Origin: an uncultured Bacteroidales bacterium
GTDB taxonomy: Bacteria > Bacteroidota > Bacteroidia > Bacteroidales > F082
Assembly (NCBI GenBank): GCA_937877465.1
Contig: CALFIT010000299.1
Location: 1 to 33,493 of the forward strand
Length of the DNA stretch: 33,493 nucleotides
Direction: 5' to 3'
Shown piece by piece: positions 12,289 to 18,592 of this stretch (position 1 is its first letter; each line of letters begins with the position of its first letter). Both the position numbers and the translations under genes were made by a program. Under the pieces are notes generated by a model. That model did not search any database, had not been told where the DNA came from, and was given only the letters and a program-made list of their open reading frames with translations.

Positions 12289-15090
12289 TCATTCAGGTAT
12301 CTGCACGACTTCTTTTTTGTAGCCATCGAGCACGGCCTTGGCCATGTTGGCCACGTCGTCGGCGGTGATGCCGTCGACGATGCGCTCGTAGTCGGTCATG
12401 GGGTTGTAGCCGTCGCGCTCCTGCGTCTGGATGCAGTTCATCCAGTAGCGGTTGCTCTCCACGTCCTCGGCGTGTTTCTTGATGAGGAACTCCTTCACCT
12501 TCTTGAGGTCGTCGGGGCGCGGACCCTCGTCGGCCACGCTTTGCAGCTCGGCGATGGCGATGCCCATCAGCTTCTCGTACATCTCCTTGTTGGTGTCGAA
12601 GCCGATGAGGAACATGAAGCTCGGCTTCGGGCGGAGGCTTAGGTTGCCTTGCACGCCCACGCCGTAGGTGCCGCCTTCGTCCTCGCGGATCTTCTCGGTG
12701 TAGACGATGTCCATCACGTCGCCCAAAGCCTGCATGACAAGCTGGTTCTTGCGGGTGAACTCCATCTCGCCGTTGAAGATGGTGTAGCAAGTGACTTTGG
12801 GATTCTCCATGGCTTTGGTGTAGTGGCTCGTCACGTTCTTGTCGGTGAGGATGGGGATGTTGGAGGTCCAGGTCTCGTTGTTTTTCTTGGTCTTCAGGGC
12901 GCCGATGTATTGCTCAATCATGGGTTCGAAGGCCTCGGGGTCGATGTTGCCCACGAAGGTGAACACGAAGTTGTTGGCGTCCTTGAAACGGTCGGCATAG
13001 AGCTTCAATGCCTTGGCGTAGTCCACCTTGTCGTAGTCTTCGGCCCTCATGCGCTTGACGAGCGGGTGGTTGTCGTACATGGCGAACATGAGGTTGTCGC
13101 GGAAGGCGGTCATCGGGTCCGACTCGGCGTTGGCGACCATCGACTTGGTGCGGGTGAGGTACGACTGGAAGGCTTCTTCGTCGCTGCGGGGCGAGGTGAA
13201 ATAGAGATAGGTGAGTTGCAGCATGGTCTCGAGGTCGCGGGCCGAGCAGCTGCCGCTCATGCCTTCGGTCAACATGCCGATGTTGGGGTGGACGTTGGCT
13301 TTCTTGCCGGCCAACACCTTGGGTAGGTCGATGGCGCTGAAGTTGCCCACGCCGCCGAGGGTGGCCAACGTGTTGATTTCCTGCAAGGTGTAGGGGTCGC
13401 TCTGGTCCATGACGGAGTAGCCGCCGAAGCTGTAAGCCGTCATCAGCACCTCGTCGTCCTTGAACGAAGTGGGCTTGTAGATGACCTTCACGCCGTTCTT
13501 CAGGGTGAGCACGGTGGCGTCGAAGGTGTCGTCGTGTTTCTTCGATTCGATGGCGCCTTTGGGAGGAAGGACGGCAATGAGCGGCTCGTTGCTGACGGTC
13601 TCCACATAGGGTTCCACCTCGACTTGGTTGGCTTTGTCGAACATGGCGAGGAGCTGGGGCTTGGTGGGCAGCGTTTCGCCTTCCTTTTCGGGGGCGACCA
13701 AGGTGATGACGATGTTGTCGTCGCGGATGAGTTCGGCCACATACATGTTGATGGCTTCCACGGGGAGGTTGGGCAGGATTTGCCGCAGCAGCATGTATTC
13801 GTTCTCGATGCCCATCAGCGGCTCGTTGGTGAGGAAATGGCTGAGGATGGGGCTGAGGTAATGGCTCGTTTCCTGCTTGTCGCGCTCGTCATATTGGTTC
13901 TCGATGCGTTTCTGCATGTCGGCCTTGGCGCGTTCAAACTCCGAGGCGGTGAACCCGTATTGCTGCATCCGCTTGTTCTCGGCCACGATGGCGCCAATGG
14001 CCTCGTCGATGCCGTCCTTGTCTTTGGCGTAGGCCATGCTCGTCCAAGCGTCCTTGGTGTCGCTGACGAAGAAGCCGCCATAGTAGCCGTAGCCGAAGAT
14101 GAAGGGCGGGTTGGCCTTCTGGGTGAGTTCCTGCATACGGTTGTTGTACATGGTCGAAACCAACTCGTCGATGTAGCCTTTCAGCCAATACTGGATGTCG
14201 TTGCGCTCCTCAAAGGGCACGATGTCGTGTTTGTAGAAGACCGACACTTGGTAGTGTGTGTTCTCGGGGTCGGTGCAGATGCTGACGATGGGTTCCGCGT
14301 TGTCGGCCACCTCGAAGCGGGTGCGCTCGGCGGGGTCGATGGGGGCGGGGATGTCCTCGAAGATGGCCTTCAGGTGGTTCTCCACCATGTTGACATCCAC
14401 GTCGCCGATGATGATGATGCCTTGCAGGTCGGGACGATACCATTTCTGGTAATAGGCCCTCAACGCATCGTGGTCGAAGCCCATGATGACCTCGTCGGTG
14501 CCGATGGGCATACGGTGCCCGTAGGGGCTGTTGGGGTAGATGTCGGGCAGCATCTTCTCCCAAATGCGTTGCTGGGCGTTGTTGCGGGTGCGTTTCTCCT
14601 CCATGATGACGCCGCGCTCCTTGTCGATTTCGTCGTCTTCGAGCGAGATGAAGCTCGACCAGTCGTGGAGGATGAGGATGCACGAGTCGACGAGGTCCAT
14701 GTTGGTGGTGGGCACGTTGGTGAGCATGTAGACGGTCTGCTCGATGCTGGTCCAGGCGTTGACGTTTTCGCCGAATTTCACGCCGTTGTGCTCCATGTAG
14801 TTAAGGAGTTCCTTGCCGGGGAAGTTGAGCGTGCCGTTGAAGGCCATGTGCTCCAAGAAATGGGCGAGGCCGCGTTGGTCTTCCTCTTCGAGGATGGAGC
14901 CTACCTTCTGCGCGATGTAGAAGTTGGCGCGTTGGGCGGGCTTCTCGTTGTGACGGATGTAGTAGGTCAGTCCGTTCTCCAATTTGCCTCTTCTGACGTT
15001 CTGGTCGAAGGGCACGGGCATGGCTTGCTGGGCGAGCATCGTCGCGCTCAGGGCGAGCACAGCCGTTAGGGTTAGGGTTAGTTTTTTCAT
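12289..15090 (-). CDS. M16 family zinc metalloprotease (pitrilysin/insulinase type), 933 aa
   Basis: The start at 15090 gives a signal peptide (MKKLTLTLTAVLALSATMLA). The first M16 domain has the inverted zinc motif HFLEH (His77, Glu80, His81), with the distal Glu probably in the EIDKERGVIMEE stretch about 75 residues on. The second half is a non-catalytic M16C-like domain (VIYKPTSFKDDEVLMTAYSFGGYS and later RKNQLVMQALGDVMDIVYTEKIRE), as in full-length, two-domain pitrilysins of about 900-960 aa. It is exported, so it probably degrades peptides in the periplasm. It lies downstream of rsmG with a gap of about 125 bp. Start and family are well supported; the substrate is unknown. Confidence 0.92.
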   Translation of the reverse strand: MKKLTLTLTAVLALSATMLAQQAMPVPFDQNVRRGKLENGLTYYIRHNEKPAQRANFYIAQKVGSILEEEDQRGLAHFLEHMAFNGTLNFPGKELLNYMEHNGVKFGENVNAWTSIEQTVYMLTNVPTTNMDLVDSCILILHDWSSFISLEDDEIDKERGVIMEEKRTRNNAQQRIWEKMLPDIYPNSPYGHRMPIGTDEVIMGFDHDALRAYYQKWYRPDLQGIIIIGDVDVNMVENHLKAIFEDIPAPIDPAERTRFEVADNAEPIVSICTDPENTHYQVSVFYKHDIVPFEERNDIQYWLKGYIDELVSTMYNNRMQELTQKANPPFIFGYGYYGGFFVSDTKDAWTSMAYAKDKDGIDEAIGAIVAENKRMQQYGFTASEFERAKADMQKRIENQYDERDKQETSHYLSPILSHFLTNEPLMGIENEYMLLRQILPNLPVEAINMYVAELIRDDNIVITLVAPEKEGETLPTKPQLLAMFDKANQVEVEPYVETVSNEPLIAVLPPKGAIESKKHDDTFDATVLTLKNGVKVIYKPTSFKDDEVLMTAYSFGGYSVMDQSDPYTLQEINTLATLGGVGNFSAIDLPKVLAGKKANVHPNIGMLTEGMSGSCSARDLETMLQLTYLYFTSPRSDEEAFQSYLTRTKSMVANAESDPMTAFRDNLMFAMYDNHPLVKRMRAEDYDKVDYAKALKLYADRFKDANNFVFTFVGNIDPEAFEPMIEQYIGALKTKKNNETWTSNIPILTDKNVTSHYTKAMENPKVTCYTIFNGEMEFTRKNQLVMQALGDVMDIVYTEKIREDEGGTYGVGVQGNLSLRPKPSFMFLIGFDTNKEMYEKLMGIAIAELQSVADEGPRPDDLKKVKEFLIKKHAEDVESNRYWMNCIQTQERDGYNPMTDYERIVDGITADDVANMAKAVLDGYKKEVVQIPE

Positions 15091-15163
15091 TTTGTTATTT
15101 CTTTGTTGGTTTGTTGTCTTGTTGCCCGACACTGCGCTGCGCTTGTATCGGGTTGATAAAGTG

Positions 15164-15216
15164 TCGTCCCTTCAGGACGAGGTCGTCTCGTGTCCCGCGT
15201 CCCGAAGTCCCGTGTC
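15164..15216. repeat. Hairpin and inverted copy of the GGGACTTCGGG repeat
   Basis: TCGTCC (15164-15169) pairs with GGACGA (15175-15180) across a short loop. CCCGAAGTCCCGTGTC (15201-15216) is the exact reverse complement of 12220-12235. It abuts the rsmG stop at 15215, so it may affect rsmG transcript ends. Confidence 0.6.
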
Positions 15217-15841
15217 AATACAGATGTACCACGAACTTTTCTTCAAAATACGCCTCCTTGAACCATTTTGCGACCGGCACTTTCTTGACGCGCCAGTAGC
15301 GGTTGATCTTGCCGATTTCCTCCGTCAGGTCGCCGCCTTTCAGGTAAAGGATGCCGCCAGCCTCGGCGTCGCCTCTGATTCTCAGCTTGTTGCCTGCAAG
15401 GTTGGCGATTTCGGGCAAGGTCATCACGGCGCGACCGGTCACCACGTCGAACTTCGCCTTCACCTCTTCGGCGCGTCGCTGCTCGGCCACCACGTTCTCC
15501 AACCCGATGGCGTCCTTGACGGCGTTCACCACCTTGATTTTCTTGCCCGTCCCGTCGATGAGATAGAACTCGGTCTGCGGAAACATGATGGCCAAGGGGA
15601 TGCCGGGGAAGCCGCCGCCGGTGCCAAGGTCCATGACCTTCATGCCGGGCAGCAGCTCGAAGTATTTGGCGATGGCCAACGAATGCAACACATGGTGCTC
15701 GTAGAAGTGCTCCATGTCTTTCCGCGAGATGACGTTGATCTTGGCGTTCCAGTCCAAGTATAAGTCTTTCAGTTGGTTGTATTGCTCCTTCTGACGCTCG
15801 GTGAGGTCGGGGAAATGGTTGAATAGGCTTGTCGTGTCCAT
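15215..15841 (-). CDS. rsmG: 16S rRNA (guanine527-N7)-methyltransferase
   Basis: RsmG (GidB) methylates G527 of 16S rRNA with SAM, and its loss gives low-level streptomycin resistance in other bacteria. The 208-aa product has the expected N-terminal helices (NAKINVISRKDMEHFYEHHVLHSL), the SAM-binding motif VMDLGTGGGFPGIPLAI (about residues 68-84), and GRAVMTLPEI, matching the conserved GRAV/SRA region. The length is normal. The start at 15841 was chosen over upstream readings because homologues start here and a -7 box (TACCTTTG on the minus strand, 15863-15870) lies just upstream. It is divergent from the muramidase gene. Confidence 0.95.
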   Translation of the reverse strand: MDTTSLFNHFPDLTERQKEQYNQLKDLYLDWNAKINVISRKDMEHFYEHHVLHSLAIAKYFELLPGMKVMDLGTGGGFPGIPLAIMFPQTEFYLIDGTGKKIKVVNAVKDAIGLENVVAEQRRAEEVKAKFDVVTGRAVMTLPEIANLAGNKLRIRGDAEAGGILYLKGGDLTEEIGKINRYWRVKKVPVAKWFKEAYFEEKFVVHLY

Positions 15842-15862
15842 TTTTCTGGTGGAATTGGGCTT

Positions 15863-15920
15863 CAAAGGTATGGATTTTTTCTTTTCTATGGATTGCGTTT
15901 CAGAAAAAGTCGTACTTTTA
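15863..15920. promoter_or_regulatory. Divergent promoters for rsmG and the GH73 gene
   Basis: Leftward: TACCTTTG on the minus strand (15863-15870), 22 bp before rsmG. Rightward: TACTTTTA (15913-15920) with TTG at 15893-15895 (17-bp gap), 22 bp before the muramidase ATG. The rightward box shares the extended context AAAAAGTCGTACTTTT with the ribosomal-operon promoter at 25861. Confidence 0.55.
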
Positions 15921-15941
15921 CGCTTCAATTCTTTTGTCCCA

Positions 15942-16898
15942 ATGAAGAAACTGCTGTTGCCATTCCTGTTGCTGCCGTTCACGCTCATGGCGCAACGCAT
16001 CACGCCCGAAGAATACATCCAGACCTACAAGAACATCGCCATGCGCGAGATGCGCGACTACGGCATTCCGGCTTCCATCACCTTGGCGCAAGGCCTGTTG
16101 GAGTCGGGGGCGGGCAACAGCGCCTTGGCTCGCGAGGCCAATAACCACTTCGGCATCAAGTGCCACACCGGTTGGACGGGCAAGACCTACTATCAGGACG
16201 ACGACGAGAAGGACGAGTGTTTCCGCAAGTACAACAACGCCGAGGAGTCGTTCAAGGACCATTCCGAGTTCCTGAAGACGCGTGGCCGCTATTCAGCCCT
16301 CTTCGACCTCGAAATCACCGATTATCGTGGCTGGGCCAAAGGCCTGAAAGCGGCGGGCTATGCCACCAACCCGAAATATGCCCAGTTGCTCATCGACCGC
16401 ATCGAACTGTACGACTTGACGAAATACGACCAAATCGCCCTCGGCAAGATGCAGGACGACAACCAATTGCCCGACATCGAGCCTGAGGACGAGCTGATAG
16501 AGCTGGCTTTCTCGCCCGACGACCGCTCGGCCTACGAGTTGGTCGACATGACGGACTCGAAGCGCTTCATCTACGAGAACAACGGCGTGCGCTTCGTCTT
16601 CGCCAAGGAAGGCGAGACGCCCGAGCAGATGGCGAAGGAGTTTGGCGTGAAATACAAGCGTTTCTGCGAATACAACCTGCTGCGCCGTCCCGACGAGATG
16701 GTGTTCCACAGTGGTGATGTGGTCTATCTCTCCAAACTGAAAAACAAGAACTGGAAGGCCAAGAAATACACCGTCGTCGAAGGCGAGACCCTTCGCGACG
16801 TGGCCCTGCGTTTCGCCGTGAAGCCCGAAAAAATCCTGAAGAAGAACGGCCTACAGTCGCCCCAACTGCAACAAGGCCAAGTGCTTTGGCTGAGATAA
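15942..16898 (+). CDS. Exported N-acetylglucosaminidase (GH73) with LysM, 318 aa
   Basis: The start at 15942 gives a signal peptide (MKKLLLPFLLLPFTLMAQ); a longer frame overlaps rsmG and is rejected. Residues of about 20-175 are a GH73/FlgJ-type glucosaminidase with the catalytic Glu54 in AQGLLESGAGNS and the substrate-site motif NNHFGIKCHTGWTGKTYY. The C-terminus (about 270-318, KYTVVEGETLRDVALRF to QGQVLWLR) is a LysM peptidoglycan-binding module, and a second weaker LysM-like stretch precedes it. It cuts the glycan strand of peptidoglycan in the periplasm during growth or division. The last 34 bp of its 3' region (16861-16894) recur at 18438-18471, beyond the ATPase gene. Confidence 0.92.
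   Translation: MKKLLLPFLLLPFTLMAQRITPEEYIQTYKNIAMREMRDYGIPASITLAQGLLESGAGNSALAREANNHFGIKCHTGWTGKTYYQDDDEKDECFRKYNNAEESFKDHSEFLKTRGRYSALFDLEITDYRGWAKGLKAAGYATNPKYAQLLIDRIELYDLTKYDQIALGKMQDDNQLPDIEPEDELIELAFSPDDRSAYELVDMTDSKRFIYENNGVRFVFAKEGETPEQMAKEFGVKYKRFCEYNLLRRPDEMVFHSGDVVYLSKLKNKNWKAKKYTVVEGETLRDVALRFAVKPEKILKKNGLQSPQLQQGQVLWLR
16861..16894 (+). repeat. 34-bp repeat, copy 1 (3' end of GH73 gene)
   Basis: The last codons of the muramidase gene (PQLQQGQVLWL plus the first base of the final Arg codon) are repeated base for base at 18438-18471. Similarity continues imperfectly for about 20 bp into the satellite DNA on both sides. This copy is the functional one. Confidence 0.95.
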
Positions 16899-16904
16899 GC
16901 CCTT

Positions 16905-17142
16905 CTAACTCTCAACTGAAAACTGAAAACTGCCAACTGAACAACTGAACAACTGCCAACTGAACAACTGAACAACTGCCAACTGAACAACTGCCAACTG
17001 AACAACTCTAAACTCTCAACTCTCAACTCCTACCTCCTACCTCCAAACTGAAAACTGCCAACTGAAAACTGAAAACTGAACAACTCTAATCTCTAAACTC
17101 TAAACTCTCAACTCCTACTTCCTAACTCCTACCTCCAAACTG
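16905..17142. repeat. Satellite array of CAACTGAA / CTCAACT / CTCCTAA units
   Basis: The stretch is built of short related words of 7-8 bp (AACTGAACAACTGCC, AACTCTAAACTCTC, CTACCTCCTAC), repeated many times with drift. It has no frame or promoter. It fills the gap between the converging muramidase and ATPase genes. Related arrays lie at 18482-18592 and 22838-22896. Confidence 0.9.
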
Positions 17143-17160
17143 AGACATGAGGATGGGTGT

Positions 17161-18294
17161 TCAGTAATTCAACCCGAAATGCCATAGCGGGATAATGTTG
17201 TCGTAGCCGTATTCGATGTCGTCTTTCACGACGAAACCTTCTTTGGCCTCGGCAAGCTGTTTCTTGCCCTTGCTTTTTCCGCCCACCTCGAAGGTCTTCC
17301 CGTCGATGATGAAGTCGGCGGCTTTTGAGGCGTAAACCTGCTGGTTCACTTGCATTTGCGACAAGAAGAACGTCTCTCTCAGGTTGCCGATGTCGGGCTT
17401 GCCTTCCGAGAGGGCGAAAACGAGGTTGGTGTTGCCCAAGTAGAGTTTCTCTAACTTGCCGAAATTCTTCATGCCGTCGTCCAAGTGCCTGAGCGACATG
17501 AGCAAACGTGCTTTTTCCATGTAGAACGACAGGTCGGCCACAGTGCCTCGGTCGCATTGCATGGCGGCACCAATCTCCGAATAGTTGGGCTTGAAGGGCA
17601 CGCTTTGCGAGATGATGAACAGCAACTGCTTGAGCTTGCGCGAGGTGGCGACGTTCATCCGGGCGTAGGTGGGGATGTCGTTTTCGACGGTCTGGGTGAT
17701 GACATTGTTGAGGCGGGTCGTGTAATCCGTTTCGTTCCAAAAGGGGTAGTAGCCCGATTTGAGGTAGTCGTCGAACAGGGCCAAAGGCCGCTCGTCGGCG
17801 GGGAAACTCACCTCGTGGCGCAAGATCTGTTCCAGCGGGACGGGCGGCAGCGCGATGCCTTTGCTCATGGCGAGGAACTCCCTGAACGACAGTCCAGTAA
17901 GGGTGCCTTTGTAGAGGTCGAGGATCGACGAGCCTGTGACGACCACCTGCAACTTGGGGCAGTAGTCGTAGATCATCTTCAGTTCCGACGACCACGCAGG
18001 GAACTTGTGGATTTCGTCGATATAGAGCCTTTCGCCGCCCTTGCGATAAAATGCGCTGGCGGTGTCGAAAAGGCTGTGTTGGGCGAAATACACGTTGTCG
18101 GCGCTGAAATACAGCGTCTTGTCGGGGCCGTCCATCTTGATTTTCTGGAGCATTAGGGTGGTCTTGCCCACGCCACGCTCGCCCATGATGGCGATGATGC
18201 GGTTATCCCAGTTGATGCGGTCGTGCAGGTAACGCATGAAGTTGGTCGGCGTTTCGGCCAATCTCGCGTGGAAAAGTTCATATAGTTTGTCCAT
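17161..18294 (-). CDS. AAA-family ATPase with C-terminal nuclease-like domain (DUF4143 type), 377 aa
   Basis: The N-terminal P-loop domain has Walker A GERGVGKTT (about residues 40-48), Walker B RLYIDEIHK (about 90-98) and a sensor-like VVVTGSSILD. The C-terminal part ends with FIIDGKTFEVGGKSKGKKQ, which fits the D..ExK pattern of the PD-(D/E)XK-like DUF4143 domain. Such ATPases are numerous and often strain-specific in Bacteroidales; their role is not established. The start at 18294 was chosen over an upstream Met because the -7 box lies at 18316-18323 (TACCTTTG on the minus strand). The gene sits inside a 1577-bp unit flanked by duplicated muramidase 3' ends, with 32-bp tandem repeats upstream, so it looks like an inserted cassette. 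Confidence 0.85.
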   Translation of the reverse strand: MDKLYELFHARLAETPTNFMRYLHDRINWDNRIIAIMGERGVGKTTLMLQKIKMDGPDKTLYFSADNVYFAQHSLFDTASAFYRKGGERLYIDEIHKFPAWSSELKMIYDYCPKLQVVVTGSSILDLYKGTLTGLSFREFLAMSKGIALPPVPLEQILRHEVSFPADERPLALFDDYLKSGYYPFWNETDYTTRLNNVITQTVENDIPTYARMNVATSRKLKQLLFIISQSVPFKPNYSEIGAAMQCDRGTVADLSFYMEKARLLMSLRHLDDGMKNFGKLEKLYLGNTNLVFALSEGKPDIGNLRETFFLSQMQVNQQVYASKAADFIIDGKTFEVGGKSKGKKQLAEAKEGFVVKDDIEYGYDNIIPLWHFGLNY

Positions 18295-18315
18295 GATTCC
18301 TCCTCTTTTGCGCCG

Positions 18316-18323
18316 CAAAGGTA
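18316..18323 (-). promoter_or_regulatory. -7 promoter box of the ATPase gene
   Basis: TACCTTTG on the minus strand, 21 bp before the chosen ATG. The 32-bp tandem repeats start 15 bp further upstream, where a repressor or activator would sit. Confidence 0.5.
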
Positions 18324-18338
18324 CTACTATTTCTCAAA

Positions 18339-18425
18339 CTGCGGAATTTTTTCCTCATATTTTTGAAATATTGCTGAATTTTTTCCTTATATTCGTCAAA
18401 TACTGCGGAATTATTTCCTTATTTT
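18339..18425. repeat. Three imperfect 32-bp tandem repeats upstream of the ATPase gene
   Basis: Units begin at 18339, 18371 and 18403. Each starts CTGCGGAATT or a close variant (TTGCTGAATT) and continues into TTTTCCTTATATT and CAAATA. The period is exactly 32 bp (three helical turns), so bound proteins would line up on one face. The third copy is cut short at about 18425. An operator array is the simplest reading. Confidence 0.8.
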
Positions 18426-18437
18426 CCATAAATCCGA

Positions 18438-18471
18438 CCCAACTGCAACAAGGCCAAGTGCTTTGGCTGAG
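18438..18471 (+). repeat. 34-bp repeat, copy 2 (orphan 3' end of GH73 gene)
   Basis: This is identical to 16861-16894, so a + strand frame here ends in TQLQQGQVLWLR just like the muramidase, but nothing upstream of it codes for LysM. It is a detached duplicate marking the right edge of the ATPase cassette. Confidence 0.95.
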
Positions 18472-18481
18472 GTGAAGCCTT

Positions 18482-18592
18482 TCTAATTCTCAACTCTAAA
18501 CTCTCAACTGAACAACTGAACAACTGAACAACTGCCAACTGAACAACTGAAAACTGAACAACTCTCAACTCTCAACTCTCAACTCTAAACTA
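18482..18592. repeat. Satellite array of CTCAACT / CAACTGAA units entering uvrA
   Basis: The same word set as 16905-17142 (AACTGAACAACTG, CTCAACTCTC). The minus-strand uvrA frame runs into the array and takes its last codons and stop (18565) from it. Confidence 0.9.

Noticed and set aside
13534..15069. 511-codon plus-strand frame opposite the M16 gene
   Set aside because: Antisense shadow with Val/His/Asp bias and no recognisable domain; the M16 protein is certain.
15066..15081. Telomere-like TTAGGG repeats (GTTAGGGTTAGGGTTAG)
   Set aside because: They encode the alternating Thr-Leu residues of the M16 signal peptide (LTLTLT) and need no other explanation.
16905..17142. CRISPR array
   Set aside because: Units are 7-8 bp words without constant-length spacers, and no cas gene is present.
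18236..18475. 79-codon plus-strand frame ending QLQQGQVLWLR
   Set aside because: Only the last codons match the muramidase, through the 34-bp duplication. The rest is antisense to the ATPase and its upstream repeats.
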